A program made the position numbers and the translations under genes. 64,000 nucleotides of DNA from Bifidobacterium platyrrhinorum (GTDB lineage Bacteria > Actinomycetota > Actinomycetes > Actinomycetales > Bifidobacteriaceae). The stretch lies in the NCBI RefSeq assembly GCF_010667645.1, contig NZ_WHZV01000007.1, forward strand, positions 1 through 64,000, given 5' to 3'. Within the stretch, counting starts at the first letter, position 1, and every line of letters begins with the position of its first letter. The notes beneath the pieces were generated by a model. The model did not search any database. It was given only the letters and a program-made list of their open reading frames with translations, and was not told the DNA's origin. Below, in pieces: positions 17,541 to 27,489 of the stretch.

Positions 17541-18983
17541 TCAGTCGCAGGCGCCCACGGTGTGGACGTAGATGGAGTCGGTGCTGCCCGGCTGATGCTC
17601 GCCCTGGGCGGAGCTCAGGATGACGATCTTGTCGCCGTCAACGACCTTGCCGGCGTCGCGCAGCAGCTTGTCGGTGAACACCATGAGGTCCTTGCGGGAC
17701 TTGTCGTGGTAGTCCTCGTCGAGCAGGAAGGCCTCGGTGCCCCAGGAAAGGGCCAGCCAGTGGTAGGTGTGCTCGTTGTTGGTGATGCCGTAGATCGGGG
17801 CGGCCGGACGCTCGCGGGAGACGCGGTGCACGGTGTTGCCGGTCTGGGTGTAGGCGACGATGGCCTTGGCGTTGAGCTTGTCGGCCAGGTCGACGGCGGC
17901 GGAGGAAACGGCGCCGGTGGAGGACATGTCCAGGTTCTTCAGGGCCGGGATGCGGTCGAAGCCGTGCTCGGTGGCGAAGCCGGAGATGCGGGACATGGTG
18001 GCGACGGTGACGGCCGGGTACTCGCCGACGGCGGTCTCGTTGGAGGTCATGGTGGCGTCGGCGCCGTCAAGCACGGCGTTGGCGCAGTCGGAGGCCTCGG
18101 CGCGGGACGGGACCGGGGAGTGGACCATGGAGCCCAGGACCTCGGTGGCCACGATGACCGGCTTGGCGTAGTGGCGGGACAGCTCGATGATGCGCTTGGT
18201 GGCCAGCGGGACCTCCTCGAGCGGGCACTCGACGGCCATGTCGCCACGGGCGGCCATGATGCCGTCGAAGGTCTTGACGATGTCCTCGAGGTTCTCGAGG
18301 GCCTGCGGCTTCTCGATCTTGGCGACGATCGGGATGCGGCGGCCTTCCTCGTCCATGATCTCGTGGGCGCGGTCGATGTCGGTGGCGAAACGCACGAAGG
18401 ACATGGCGATGATGTCGGCGCCGGTGCGGATGGCCCAGCGCAGGTCCTCCTCGTCCTTCTCGGTCAGGGCCGGCAGGGAGACGGCGACGCCCGGCAGGTT
18501 GATGCCCTTGTGGGAGGACACCGGACCGGCCACGACGACCTTGGTGTACACGTTGTTGCCCTCGACCTTGGTGACCTCGAGGCGGACCTTGCCGTCGTCG
18601 ATGAGGATCGGGTCGCCCGGGTGGCAGTCGCCCGGCAGTCCCTTGAAGGTGGTGGAGGTGATGTGCTCGTCGCCCTCGACGTCGTCGGTGGTGATGACGA
18701 ACTCCTGGCCTTCCTTGAGCTGGACCTTGTCCTCGCCCTCGGCGTTCTTCTTGAACCAGCCGCAGCGGATCTTCGGGCCCTGAAGGTCGACCAGCACGGC
18801 CACGTTGCGGCCGGCAGCCTTGGAGGCCTGACGAACGTTGTTGTAGACCTTGAGGTGGTCCTCCGGGGTGCCGTGCGAACGGTTCAGGCGGGCCACATCC
18901 ATGCCGGCCTCGACGAGGCTGGTGATGCCTTCGAGGGACTCGCTGGCGGGGCCGATGGTATCGACGATCTTGGCTTTGCGCAT
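17541..18983 (-). CDS. pyk: Pyruvate kinase
   Basis: A 480-residue enzyme that makes pyruvate and ATP from phosphoenolpyruvate and ADP, the last step of the bifid shunt. Visible motifs are KIVDTIGPAS at the N-terminus, RLNRSHGTPEDH, VAKIEKPQALENL (the catalytic Lys), MAARGDMAVECPLEEVP (metal-binding Glu and Asp) and PSRAEASDCANAVLDGADA. The C-terminal allosteric domain is present. Two substitutions against the usual consensus (NRSHG for NFSHG, MTSNETAVG for MLSGETAAG) appear typical of this lineage. A GGAATAGG site precedes the ATG. Confidence 0.96.
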   Translation of the reverse strand: MRKAKIVDTIGPASESLEGITSLVEAGMDVARLNRSHGTPEDHLKVYNNVRQASKAAGRNVAVLVDLQGPKIRCGWFKKNAEGEDKVQLKEGQEFVITTDDVEGDEHITSTTFKGLPGDCHPGDPILIDDGKVRLEVTKVEGNNVYTKVVVAGPVSSHKGINLPGVAVSLPALTEKDEEDLRWAIRTGADIIAMSFVRFATDIDRAHEIMDEEGRRIPIVAKIEKPQALENLEDIVKTFDGIMAARGDMAVECPLEEVPLATKRIIELSRHYAKPVIVATEVLGSMVHSPVPSRAEASDCANAVLDGADATMTSNETAVGEYPAVTVATMSRISGFATEHGFDRIPALKNLDMSSTGAVSSAAVDLADKLNAKAIVAYTQTGNTVHRVSRERPAAPIYGITNNEHTYHWLALSWGTEAFLLDEDYHDKSRKDLMVFTDKLLRDAGKVVDGDKIVILSSAQGEHQPGSTDSIYVHTVGACD

Positions 18984-19126
18984 GTTGCCTATTCCTAACT
19001 ATTGCAAGGGACGCGGGCCGGATGGCCTCACGTTTTCCACGGAACAGTGTACTAGCTTTCGCCTGTTCCTTCCAGTTTTTCCCCCGGTGTGTTGTTAGCG
19101 CTCACAACCCAATTGCGGCAATACAA

Positions 19127-19173
19127 AGAACGCCCACGGAGATTCCCTTTTCAGGGAATTCCGTGAGCGTTCT
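19127..19173 (-). terminator. Terminator of the TerC gene
   Basis: GAACGCCCACGGA..TTCCC pairs with GGGAATTCCGTGAGCGTTC around a tight loop. On the minus strand it lies downstream of the TerC stop and is followed by TTTG. Confidence 0.6.
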
Positions 19174-19239
19174 CATAGAATTCACCGGACCGACGGGCCA
19201 TTCGCCGGCCGTCGGCCCCGACCGGCCGTCACGCCGACG

Positions 19240-20259
19240 TCACTCGCCGTCCGCGCCGGACTCCACGGCGGGCTTCGAGCCCTTGCCCGCGTCCATCGCC
19301 TTCATCTTGGCGACCGACGCGAGCGCCGCGCCGCCGATCGCGACGACGATCACGGCCAGCGACAGCCATGTGGGCACCTCGGGCACCCAGTGGACGCCCT
19401 CGCCGCCGTTGATGAACGGCAGCGTGTTGCCGTGCAGCGCCTCCATGACCAGCTTCACGCCGATGAAGCCGAGCACGACGGACAGGCCCAGCGGCAGGTA
19501 GACGAGCTTGTCGAGCAGGGCGCCGAGCAGGAAGTAGAGCTGCTGCAGACCCAGCAACGCGAACACGTTCGACGTGAACACCAGGAACGGATCCTTGGTC
19601 AGGCCGAAGATGGCGGGAATCGAATCGAACGCGAACATCACGTCGGTGGTGCCGATGGTGAGGAACACGATGAGCATCGGGGTCCAGTAGCGCACGCCGT
19701 TGCGGGTGGTCCTGAGCTTCTCGCCGTCGTACTCGTCGGTGATGCGGATCACCTTGCGCAACGCGCGGATGAGACCGTTCTCCTGATACTCCTCGTCATC
19801 GTCGCCGCCGAGGACCAGCTTGACGGCGGTGTAGATGAGGAACGCGCCGAAGATGAAGAACACCCATGTGAAGCGGCTGATGAGCGCCGCTCCGATGAGG
19901 ATGAACACGCCGCGGAAGATCAGCGCGATCGTGATGCCGACGGACAGCACGTACTTCTGGATCTGCTTGGGCACGGCGAAGTTCGACATGATGATGACGA
20001 ACACGAACAGGTTGTCGATGGACAGCGAATACTCGGTGAGCCATCCCGAATAGAACTCGATGGCGGGCTTCGAACCGGCGAAATACCAGATGCAGCCGCC
20101 GAAGATCAGCGCCATGACCACGAAGAACGCGATGTGCTGGACGCATTCCTTCGTGGAGGGCACGTGCGGCCTGCGTCCGATGACGAACAGGTCGACGATG
20201 AAGAACAGGGCAAGCACCACGAACGTGGCGATTTCGAATGCAAGAGGGGTTTCGGCCAT
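19240..20259 (-). CDS. TerC family membrane protein
   Basis: A 339-residue integral membrane protein with about nine hydrophobic segments. TerC/Alx signatures are visible: TEYSLSIDNLFVFVIIMSNF (here split by the membrane helix), IGTTDVMFAFDSIPAIFG and VFTSNVFALLGLQQLYF. The conserved Asp residues in DNLF and FDSIPA sit in helices. Family members export manganese or support metal loading of secreted proteins. The C-terminal tail is polar (KAMDAGKGSKPAVES). I did not find a clear yybP-ykoY riboswitch in the 216 bases upstream. No linked genes suggest tellurite resistance. Confidence 0.88.
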   Translation of the reverse strand: MAETPLAFEIATFVVLALFFIVDLFVIGRRPHVPSTKECVQHIAFFVVMALIFGGCIWYFAGSKPAIEFYSGWLTEYSLSIDNLFVFVIIMSNFAVPKQIQKYVLSVGITIALIFRGVFILIGAALISRFTWVFFIFGAFLIYTAVKLVLGGDDDEEYQENGLIRALRKVIRITDEYDGEKLRTTRNGVRYWTPMLIVFLTIGTTDVMFAFDSIPAIFGLTKDPFLVFTSNVFALLGLQQLYFLLGALLDKLVYLPLGLSVVLGFIGVKLVMEALHGNTLPFINGGEGVHWVPEVPTWLSLAVIVVAIGGAALASVAKMKAMDAGKGSKPAVESGADGE

Positions 20260-20312
20260 GATTCCCTACCCTAACGCATCAGCGTGACGGAAGGACGACG
20301 GGCCGATCCCGA

Positions 20313-20491
20313 CTCACTTGTTCGCCTCCGCGTTACGTGCGACGCTCGCGACGCTACCGCTGCTCACGTCCCGCAATCAAGGACGACCTTCGGTCGGCCC
20401 ATCATCGGCTCACTGTCGTTCGCCTTCGCCTGCAAACGCCTCCGGCGTTTGATTGACGGCTCAGCCACGGAGGCTCACTTGTTCGCCTCCG
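20313..20491. repeat. 18-nt direct repeat duplicating the uvrB terminal codons
   Basis: CTCACTTGTTCGCCTCCG occurs at 20313-20330 and at 20474-20491. The second copy contains the last codons and stop of uvrB; the first lies in the intergenic gap before TerC. Between them is a short hairpin (CAAACGCC-tcc-GGCGTTTG, 20434-20452). Confidence 0.7.
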
Positions 20492-22586
20492 TCATCTGCC
20501 GCAGTTCCTTTTTGAGGTCGCGGATCTCGTCGCGCAGACGGGCGGCGAGTTCGAACTGGAGCTGTTCGGCGGCGGTGTGCATCTGCTCGCTCAGCTGACG
20601 GATCAGGTCGGCGAGATCCTGCGCGGGCAGACCGGCCTTGAGGATCTCCTCGTGGCGCCGGTCCGCCTCCTCGGCGTTGAACGAGGGCACGCCCAGATGC
20701 GTGTTGCCGGCCTTGCCGGCGTTGCGGTAGCCGCCTTCGAGCAGGGTGGCCGTGTCCACGTCCTCCTTGGCGAGCATGTCGTTGACGTCGCTGATCTTCT
20801 TGATGAGCGGCTTGGGGTCGATGCCGTGCTCCTTGTTGTACGCGATCTGCCTCTCGCGGCGGCGTTCGGTCTCGTCGATGGCCTTGCGCATCGCCTCGGT
20901 GACCTCGTCCGCGTACATGATGACCGTGCCGGACACGTTGCGCGCCGCACGGCCGATGGTCTGGATGAGCGAACGGTAGGAGCGCAGGAAGCCCTCCTTG
21001 TCGGCGTCGAGGATCGCGACGAGCGACACCTCGGGCAGATCGAGGCCCTCGCGCAGCAGGTTGATGCCGACGATCACGTCGATCTTGCCCTCGCGCAGCA
21101 TGCGCAGCAGTTCGACACGGCGCAGCGTGTCCACGTCGGAATGCAGGTACTCGACCTTGATGCCCCGCTCGAGCAGATAATCGGTCAGATCCTCGGCCAT
21201 CTTCTTGGTGAGCGTGGTGACCAGGGCGCGCTCCCCCTTCGCCACACGGTCCTTGATCTCGGCGAGCAGGTCGTCGACCTGCCCCTCCACGGGACGCACC
21301 TCGACCTTCGGGTCGAGCAGGCCGGTCGGGCGGATGATCTGCTCGACCACGCCGTCCGACAGCCCCAGCTCGTAGTCGCCGGGGGTGGCGGACAGGTACA
21401 CGGTCTGGCCGACGCGCTCAAGGAACTCCGGCCATTTGAGCGGACGGTTGTCCATCGCCGAGGGCAGGCGGAAGCCGTGTTCGACGAGCGTGCGCTTGCG
21501 CGACGCATCGCCTTCGTACATGGCGCCGATCTGCGGGACCGTCACGTGCGACTCGTCGATGACGAGCAGGAAGTCGTCGGGGAAGAAGTCGAGCAGCGTA
21601 TGCGGCGGCGTGCCGGGCGCGCGGCCGTCGAAATGCCGCGAATAGTTCTCGACGCCGGAGCACACGCCCACCTGGGTAAGCATCTCCAGATCGTAGGTGG
21701 TGCGCATGGTGAGGCGCTGCGCCTCCAGGTCCTTGCCCTGCTTCTTCAGTTCCGCGACGCGCGCGTCGAGCTCCTCGCGGATGGTCCTCAGCGCGCGTTC
21801 CATGCGCTCCGGGCCGGCCACGTAATGCGATGCGGGGAAGATGTGCACCTGGCTCTCATGGTCGATGACGTCGCCGGTGAGCGGGTGGAGGGTCGAGATC
21901 CGGTCGATCTCGTCGCCGAAGAACTCGATGCGCACGGCGAGCTCCTCGTACACGGGGATGATCTCCACCGTGTCGCCGCGCACACGGAACGTACCGCGCG
22001 TGAACGCGATGTCGTTGCGTTTGTACTGCATGGCGACGAACCGCCTCAGCAGCTGGTCGCGGTCGATCCGCATGCCCTCCTTGAGCAGAAGCATGCGCCC
22101 CGCGTACTCCTCCGGCGTGCCCAGTCCGTAGATGCATGACACGGTGGCGACGACCACGCAGTCGCGGCGGGTGAGCAGGTTGGCGGTGGCCTGATGGCGC
22201 AGACGCTCCACATCGTCGTTGATGTTGGAGTCCTTCTCGATGTAGGTGTCGGTCTGCGGGATGTACGCCTCGGGCTGGTAGTAGTCGTAATAGCTCACGA
22301 AATAGCTCACCGCGTTGTCCGGCATGAGTTCGCGGAATTCGGCGCACAGCTGCGCGGCGAGCGTCTTGTTCGGCTCGATGATGAGCGTCGGGCGTTGGAG
22401 CCGTTCGATGAGCCACGCGGTGGTCGCGGTCTTGCCGGTGCCGGTGGCGCCCATGAGCACCACGTCGTTCTCGCCGTTCTCGATGCGCGTGGCGAGCTCC
22501 TCGATGGCCTGCGGCTGGTCGCCGCTCGGCTTGTACGGCGATTTGACGACGAACGGACGGTCCTCACGCTCGATGTTGAATCCCAT
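20475..22586 (-). CDS. uvrB: Excinuclease ABC subunit B
   Basis: A 703-residue nucleotide excision repair helicase. Walker A is [14 protein letters not shown]. The beta-hairpin reads [21 protein letters not shown], here quoted in part, and contains the Tyr residues that probe damage. DEAD-type DESH follows, then the helicase motifs [15 protein letters not shown] and QTIGRAARN. The C-terminal UVR domain ([17 protein letters not shown]) binds UvrC. The ATG at 22586 overlaps the coaE stop by one base (TGATG), so the genes are translationally coupled; AAGGAGCAGTG precedes it. Confidence 0.97.
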   Translation of the reverse strand: MGFNIEREDRPFVVKSPYKPSGDQPQAIEELATRIENGENDVVLMGATGTGKTATTAWLIERLQRPTLIIEPNKTLAAQLCAEFRELMPDNAVSYFVSYYDYYQPEAYIPQTDTYIEKDSNINDDVERLRHQATANLLTRRDCVVVATVSCIYGLGTPEEYAGRMLLLKEGMRIDRDQLLRRFVAMQYKRNDIAFTRGTFRVRGDTVEIIPVYEELAVRIEFFGDEIDRISTLHPLTGDVIDHESQVHIFPASHYVAGPERMERALRTIREELDARVAELKKQGKDLEAQRLTMRTTYDLEMLTQVGVCSGVENYSRHFDGRAPGTPPHTLLDFFPDDFLLVIDESHVTVPQIGAMYEGDASRKRTLVEHGFRLPSAMDNRPLKWPEFLERVGQTVYLSATPGDYELGLSDGVVEQIIRPTGLLDPKVEVRPVEGQVDDLLAEIKDRVAKGERALVTTLTKKMAEDLTDYLLERGIKVEYLHSDVDTLRRVELLRMLREGKIDVIVGINLLREGLDLPEVSLVAILDADKEGFLRSYRSLIQTIGRAARNVSGTVIMYADEVTEAMRKAIDETERRRERQIAYNKEHGIDPKPLIKKISDVNDMLAKEDVDTATLLEGGYRNAGKAGNTHLGVPSFNAEEADRRHEEILKAGLPAQDLADLIRQLSEQMHTAAEQLQFELAARLRDEIRDLKKELRQMTEANK

Positions 22587-23239
22587 CACTGCTCCTTCCG
22601 CACGGCGCTCCATTCGGCATACAGCCTATCAACCTCGTCGAACATCCGTTCGAGCGGCTGCGTGGAGTCGATGACGGCATCGGCGATCGCCTCGCGTTCG
22701 GCGCGCGTCGACTGATGGCGGATGCGCGCCTCGGCCTGTTCGCGCGTCATGCCGCGCGTGGCGATCATACGCGCGACGCGTACGTCCTCCGGCGCCTCGA
22801 CCGTGACGATATGGTCGAAACGGAAGGGGATGTCGCCGATCACTTCGGCGAGCAGCGGCACGTCGTGCACGACGACGATTCCCCGCCCGCCCGGCTCCCG
22901 CGCGGCGTTCCGGACCGCCTCCACGGCCCGGTCCTCCCGCCGTCGCGCCTCGGCGTAGATCAGCGGATGCTCGATCGCGTCGAGACGCTCCCGCGCGCCG
23001 GGCTCGGCGCCACGCCCGAACACATGGTCGGCGACCCAGACGCGATCCAACGTGCCGTCCGCCGCGATGGCGGCGTCGCCGAACTCGCGCGCGATCGGCG
23101 CCAACGCCGCTCCCCCGCGTCCCGTGATCTCATGCGCGATCGCGTCATAGTCGATGTGCAGCGCGCCGTCCCCACGCATCCGCGCCGCCACCGTGCTCTT
23201 GCCCGCGGCGATGCCCCCGGTCAACCCGATACGGATCAT
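22586..23239 (-). CDS. coaE: Dephospho-CoA kinase
   Basis: A 217-residue P-loop kinase that phosphorylates dephospho-CoA in the last step of CoA synthesis. Walker A is [12 protein letters not shown] at the very N-terminus. [13 protein letters not shown] contains the segment that usually reads DxPLLxE. The conserved RDQATxEEA-like stretch is [23 protein letters not shown] precedes the ATG at 23239. It is the first gene of a pair with uvrB, an arrangement common in actinobacteria. Confidence 0.93.
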   Translation of the reverse strand: MIRIGLTGGIAAGKSTVAARMRGDGALHIDYDAIAHEITGRGGAALAPIAREFGDAAIAADGTLDRVWVADHVFGRGAEPGARERLDAIEHPLIYAEARRREDRAVEAVRNAAREPGGRGIVVVHDVPLLAEVIGDIPFRFDHIVTVEAPEDVRVARMIATRGMTREQAEARIRHQSTRAEREAIADAVIDSTQPLERMFDEVDRLYAEWSAVRKEQ

Positions 23240-23258
23240 GTTCCCCTCCCCATCTCGC

Positions 23259-23347
23259 TCCCATGGTGCGGCGAAGCCCCATGATGCGGCACGTGGAAAC
23301 GGCTTGATTCCGCTGTCATGCGGAAAACGTGTCGCCGCACCATGGGA
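23259..23347. repeat. 16-bp inverted repeat with nested stem between rpsA and coaE
   Basis: TCCCATGGTGCGGCGA (23259-23274) and its perfect complement (23332-23347) enclose 57 bases. Inside, TTCCGC-tgtcat-GCGGAA forms a second stem. It is upstream of coaE on the minus strand and may be a transcribed leader structure. Its function is unknown. Confidence 0.55.
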
Positions 23348-23382
23348 ATCGGCCGGCATATTCGCATGTATACGTATATACG

Positions 23383-23415
23383 ACGAAACCCGGCCCATGA
23401 CGGACCGGGTTTCGT
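23383..23415 (-). terminator. Terminator of rpsA
   Basis: ACGAAACCCGG pairs with CCGGGTTTCGT around an 11-nt loop, 40 bases after the rpsA stop. Confidence 0.6.
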
Positions 23416-23454
23416 TCAGGCATTACGCCGTGGATTCAGGCTTGGAGCCGGAAC

Positions 23455-24927
23455 TCACTTGCCGAGCAGCTGGTCGCGCAGGGCGGCGAGCTGGTCGGAG
23501 TCGGCGAGGGTGCCGGTGGAGGTGGACTCGGAGGAGTAGTTGGAGGTCTCCTCGACCTTCTCCTCCTTGGGGCCCTGGCCGTCGGCGGCGGCGGACTCGT
23601 CCGCGTGCTCGAGCTCCTTGGCCACGAACTCCTTGTGCTCCTCCCACAGCTGGTGGGCGGCCGCGTACTGGGACTCCCACTCCTCGCGCTGCTTCTCGTA
23701 GCCGGCGATCCACTCGTTGGTGTTCGGGTCGAAGCCTTCGGGGTACTTGTAGTTGCCCTGCTCGTCGTACTCGGCCGGCATGCCGTAGATGGCCGGATCG
23801 AAGTCCTCGGAGTTCGGGTCGACCGAATCGTTGGCCTGCTTGAGGGACAGGGAGATGCGGCGACGATCGAGATCGACGTCGATCACCTTGACGAACACGA
23901 TCTCGCCCGGCTTGACGACGGTCTCCGGGTTCTCGACGTGACGGTTGGCGAGCTCGGAGATGTGCACCAGGCCCTCGATGCCGTCCTCGACGGAGATGAA
24001 CACGCCGAACTGCACGATCTTGGTGACCTTGCCCTTGACGATCTGGCCGGGGACGTGGGTGCGGGCGAAGCGCTGCCACGGATCCTCCTGGGTGGCCTTG
24101 AGCGACAGGGAGATGCGCTCGCGGTCCAGATCGACGTCCAGCACCTCGACGGTGACCTTGTCGCCGACCTTGACGACCTCGGACGGGTGGTCGATGTGCT
24201 TCCAGGACAGCTCGGAGACGTGGATGAGGCCGTCCACACCGCCGAGATCGACGAAGGCGCCGAAGTTGACGATGGAGGACACGACGCCCTCGCGGATCTG
24301 GCCCTTCTTGAGCTGCGAGAGGAAGGTCTCGCGGACCTCGGACTGGGTCTCCTCGAGGTACTGGCGACGGGACAGGACCACGTTGTTGCGGTTCTTGTCG
24401 AGCTCGAGGATCTTGGCCTGGATCTTCTGGCCGATGTACGGGGACAGGTCGCGCACGCGACGCATCTCGACCAGGGAGGCCGGCAGGAAGCCGCGCAGGC
24501 CGATGTCCACGATGAGGCCGCCCTTGACGGCTTCGATGACGGTGCCCTCGACGACGCCGTCGGCTTCCTTGATCTTCTCGATGTCGCCCCAGGCGCGCTC
24601 GTACTGGGCGCGCTTCTTGGACAGGATCAGACGGCCTTCCTTGTCCTCCTTGGTGACGACAAGGGCCTCGACGGTATCGCCGACCTCGACGACCTCGTCC
24701 GGATCGACGTCCTTCTTGATGGAAAGCTCGCGGGAGGGGATCACACCCTCGGTCTTGTAGCCGATATCCAGGAGGACCTCGTCGTGATCGATCTTGACGA
24801 CGGTACCCTCGACCAGATCACCATCATCGAAGTTCTTGATGGTGGAATCGACTGCCTTGATGAAGTCCTCTTCGGTGCCGATGTCGTTGATGGCGACCTT
24901 GGTGACCTCAGTATTGTTCTCTGCCAT
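23455..24927 (-). CDS. rpsA: 30S ribosomal protein S1
   Basis: A 490-residue protein with four S1 (OB-fold) repeats. They begin near GDLVEGTVVKIDHDEVLLDI, EADGVVEGTVIEAVKGGLIV, KKGQIREGVVSSIVNFGAFV and VPGQIVKGKVTKIVQFGVFI. Four-repeat S1 is normal in actinobacteria, while E. coli S1 has six. The last 90 residues are acidic and low in complexity. It binds mRNA on the small subunit. The first 35 residues are also acidic. The ATG at 24927 is the only sensible start. Confidence 0.96.
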   Translation of the reverse strand: MAENNTEVTKVAINDIGTEEDFIKAVDSTIKNFDDGDLVEGTVVKIDHDEVLLDIGYKTEGVIPSRELSIKKDVDPDEVVEVGDTVEALVVTKEDKEGRLILSKKRAQYERAWGDIEKIKEADGVVEGTVIEAVKGGLIVDIGLRGFLPASLVEMRRVRDLSPYIGQKIQAKILELDKNRNNVVLSRRQYLEETQSEVRETFLSQLKKGQIREGVVSSIVNFGAFVDLGGVDGLIHVSELSWKHIDHPSEVVKVGDKVTVEVLDVDLDRERISLSLKATQEDPWQRFARTHVPGQIVKGKVTKIVQFGVFISVEDGIEGLVHISELANRHVENPETVVKPGEIVFVKVIDVDLDRRRISLSLKQANDSVDPNSEDFDPAIYGMPAEYDEQGNYKYPEGFDPNTNEWIAGYEKQREEWESQYAAAHQLWEEHKEFVAKELEHADESAAADGQGPKEEKVEETSNYSSESTSTGTLADSDQLAALRDQLLGK

Positions 24928-25118
24928 GTAGGTAATGGTTTCTCAATAGATGGATGGATAATTACTCGTTATTCAGTTATGAATGCGCCCTATGGACACG
25001 CGAATTCCCACCATACAGTCAGCCATGCCCAAAATCCCGGGCGTGTCGCGAGGGAGACCCGGGCGCGACGCCCCGGAACCCCCTCGTCGGCGTCGTCGCC
25101 CGGCGGGCCGTCGGAGCG

Positions 25119-26012
25119 TCAGGCCTCGTCCCCGGCGTTCGCCCGGCGCTCCGCCATCTCCACCACGTTGGCCAGCAGCATGGCACGGGTCATGGGACCG
25201 ACGCCGCCCGGGTTCGGCGAATAGGCGGAGGACTTCTCGTGGCACGCCTTGTCGATGTCGCCCTTGACCCGCCAACGGCCGGCCTCCTCGTCGAAGACGC
25301 GGGAAACGCCGACGTCGAGCAGCACGGCGCCGTCCTTGATCATGTCCGGCTTGACGAATCCGGCGGAGCCCATGGCGGCGACGATCACGTCGGCGCGGCG
25401 CATGTGGTCGGCGACGTCGCGCGTGCCCGTATGGCACAGCGTGACGGTCGCGTTGACCGAGCGTCGGGTGAGCATGAGGCCGATGGTGCGCCCGATGGTG
25501 ATGCCGCGGCCGAGCACGCACACCTCCTTGCCGTCGAGGTCGATGCCGTAGGCGTCGAGCAGTTCGATGCAGCCGCGGGGCGTGCACGGCAGCGGCGTGG
25601 TCAGATCGCCGCGCACATGCAGCACGAGTTCGCCGAGGTTGTACGGGTGCATGCCGTCGGCGTCCTTGGCCGGGTCGATGAGGTCGATGATCGCGTTCTG
25701 GTCGATGCCCTTGGGCAGCGGCAGCTGGACGATGTACCCGGTGCAGGCGGGATCCTCGTTCATCTCGCGCACCACGGCGGCGATGTCGTCGAAGGACGCG
25801 TCGGCGGGCAGTTCGTGCTTGATGGAGCGGATGCCGACCTCGGCGCAGTCGGCGTGCTTGCCGGCCACGTACTTGACCGATCCGGGGTCGGAGCCGACCA
25901 GCAGCGTGCCCAGGCCGGGCTCCACGCCCCGCTCCTTGAGACGCGCGACGCGCTCCCCCAGCTCGTGCTTGATCCGTGCGGCCGTCGCCTTGCCATCGAG
26001 TTTCGTGGACAT
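25119..26012 (-). CDS. folD: Methylenetetrahydrofolate dehydrogenase/cyclohydrolase
   Basis: A 297-residue bifunctional enzyme interconverting methylene-, methenyl- and formyl-tetrahydrofolate. The catalytic Lys is in [12 protein letters not shown]. The folate site shows [10 protein letters not shown] and the Rossmann segment [16 protein letters not shown]. Downstream, [21 protein letters not shown] is the C-terminal signature. GAAGGAGTGAC precedes the ATG at 26012. Length and all motifs match FolD. Confidence 0.96.
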   Translation of the reverse strand: MSTKLDGKATAARIKHELGERVARLKERGVEPGLGTLLVGSDPGSVKYVAGKHADCAEVGIRSIKHELPADASFDDIAAVVREMNEDPACTGYIVQLPLPKGIDQNAIIDLIDPAKDADGMHPYNLGELVLHVRGDLTTPLPCTPRGCIELLDAYGIDLDGKEVCVLGRGITIGRTIGLMLTRRSVNATVTLCHTGTRDVADHMRRADVIVAAMGSAGFVKPDMIKDGAVLLDVGVSRVFDEEAGRWRVKGDIDKACHEKSSAYSPNPGGVGPMTRAMLLANVVEMAERRANAGDEA

Positions 26013-26152
26013 GTCACTCCTTCTGTATGCCGAACGTGTCGTCGATGCGCCCGAACGCTACTACGATTAGGTAACATGTCGGTTTCGCCCGGGGATGCCG
26101 GAGGCGGGCGCACGGCGGGGACCGATGCATCGTCAAGGGTCGGAGGGTTCAC

Positions 26153-27355
26153 ATGGGTTCGCATACGCATCATCGCATCCGTTCGCTGGCGAAGGCGGCG
26201 GCGCTGGCGGCGGCGGCCGCGCTCGTCGCCGCGTGCGCGGCGTGCGGCTCCGGCGACGTCGGCGACGGACGATCGTCCGGGACGCCGGCGCAGGAGGCGC
26301 GCACCGGCGTCATCGACGTGGTCGCGTCGGTCAACCAGTGGGGCTCGCTGGCCGCGGAGATCGGCGGCAAGGACGTGAAGGTGACGTCGGTGCTCTCCTC
26401 CACCGGCGTGGACGCGCACGATTTCGAGCCGAAGACCTCGGACCTGGCCGGGCTCTCCAAGGCGGAGATCGTGGTGGCGAACGGCGCCGGGTACGACACC
26501 TGGGCCACGAAGTCGCGCGGGCCGGATTCGACGCTGGTCTCGGCCGCCCAGATCGTGGGCGCGATGGACGGCGACAACCCGCATCTGTGGTTCTCGAAGG
26601 ACGCCCGCGCCGGCATGGCCAAGGAGCTCGCGGACGCGTTCTCCAAGGCGCGGCCGAAGAAGCGCAAGGCGTTCGCCGCGAGGCTCAAGGCATGGCAGTC
26701 GCGCGAGAAGGGGCTCGACGCGCGCATGAAGGACTTCGCCGACACGCACAAGGACCTCACCTATGGCGCGACCGAGACCGTGGTCTACTACCTCATGAGC
26801 GACATGTCCTTCGAGGACGTCACGCCGAAGGGCTACACGCAGGCGGTGTCGAACGGCGGCGAGGTGGCCCCGGCCGACCTGCAGACCTTCCGGACGCTCA
26901 TCGAGAGGAAGCGCCTCGACGTGCTCGTCAACAACACGCAGGAGGCCTCCGACGCGACGAACATGCTCACGGGCGCCGCCGGCAGGTCCGACGTGCCCGT
27001 CGTGGACGTGAGCGAGCAGATGCCGAAGAAGTACGACACGCTCGTCGACTGGATCGGCGCGTTGGCCGACGGGATCTTCACCGCCGTCGACCCCGACTAC
27101 GGCAAGGACGGCACGGCGGACGGATGCACGGCCGACGGCACGGGCTCCGACGGCACGGGCACGGACGGCGCCTCGGACGGCGACGGCGAGGAGGGCGGAA
27201 CCGGCAAGACGACGTGCGATGCCTCCGGCGACGGATCCGACAGCGATTCCGACGGCGGCTCCGGCAGCTCCGGCTCGGCTTCCTCCGACGGCGTGAACAC
27301 CGGCGAGGCCAGCGACGACGGGACCGGCGCCGCCCAGCCCGACCCCGGAAAGTAA
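26153..27355 (+). CDS. Metal ABC transporter substrate-binding lipoprotein (ZnuA-like)
   Basis: A 400-residue secreted lipoprotein. The signal peptide ends in a lipobox-like ALVAACAAC, with acylation at one of the two Cys. The mature part shows VVASVNQWGSLAAEIGG, VDAHDFEPKTSDL and DNPHLWFS, the His and Asp region of cluster 9 (ZnuA/TroA) binding proteins. The expected metal is zinc or manganese. The last 85 residues are a Gly/Ser/Asp-rich tail, unlike the His-rich loop of ZnuA, and may be a wall spacer or weak metal sink. The ATPase and permease follow after a 134-base gap. GGAGGG precedes the ATG. Confidence 0.85.
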   Translation: MGSHTHHRIRSLAKAAALAAAAALVAACAACGSGDVGDGRSSGTPAQEARTGVIDVVASVNQWGSLAAEIGGKDVKVTSVLSSTGVDAHDFEPKTSDLAGLSKAEIVVANGAGYDTWATKSRGPDSTLVSAAQIVGAMDGDNPHLWFSKDARAGMAKELADAFSKARPKKRKAFAARLKAWQSREKGLDARMKDFADTHKDLTYGATETVVYYLMSDMSFEDVTPKGYTQAVSNGGEVAPADLQTFRTLIERKRLDVLVNNTQEASDATNMLTGAAGRSDVPVVDVSEQMPKKYDTLVDWIGALADGIFTAVDPDYGKDGTADGCTADGTGSDGTGTDGASDGDGEEGGTGKTTCDASGDGSDSDSDGGSGSSGSASSDGVNTGEASDDGTGAAQPDPGK

Positions 27356-27363
27356 CGGGAGCG

Positions 27364-27382
27364 CCCGGACACGCCGTCCGGG
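27364..27382 (+). terminator. Hairpin between the binding protein and ABC ATPase genes
   Basis: CCCGGAC-acgcc-GTCCGGG is a perfect 7-bp stem right after the binding-protein stop. It has no T-run, so it may only attenuate. Confidence 0.45.
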
Positions 27383-27400
27383 TCCGGGCCCGTTCCGCAA

Positions 27401-27417
27401 TTGAGAACGGTTGTCAA
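27401..27417. promoter_or_regulatory. Zur-like operator
   Basis: TTGAGAACGGTTGTCAA is a 17-bp palindrome with one mismatch, centred on G. It lies 73 bases before the ABC ATPase start. It resembles Fur/Zur-family boxes, and its position in front of a metal importer supports control by zinc or a related metal. No Zur gene is in the window. Confidence 0.5.
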
Positions 27418-27489
27418 CATCATTTGCGATAATCCCTTCGGTGCGCCGCATGGACGCATCCCAGACACGCACTTCGGGGAGGCTCGGGC

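Noticed and set aside
20260..20474. Possible manganese riboswitch (yybP-ykoY) before the TerC gene
   Set aside because: I found small hairpins but not the conserved loop sequences of that riboswitch, and the direct repeat from uvrB explains part of the region.
26233..27472. Long minus-strand frame across the binding-protein gene
   Set aside because: It mirrors the ZnuA-like gene. The plus strand has a signal peptide, lipobox and family motifs.
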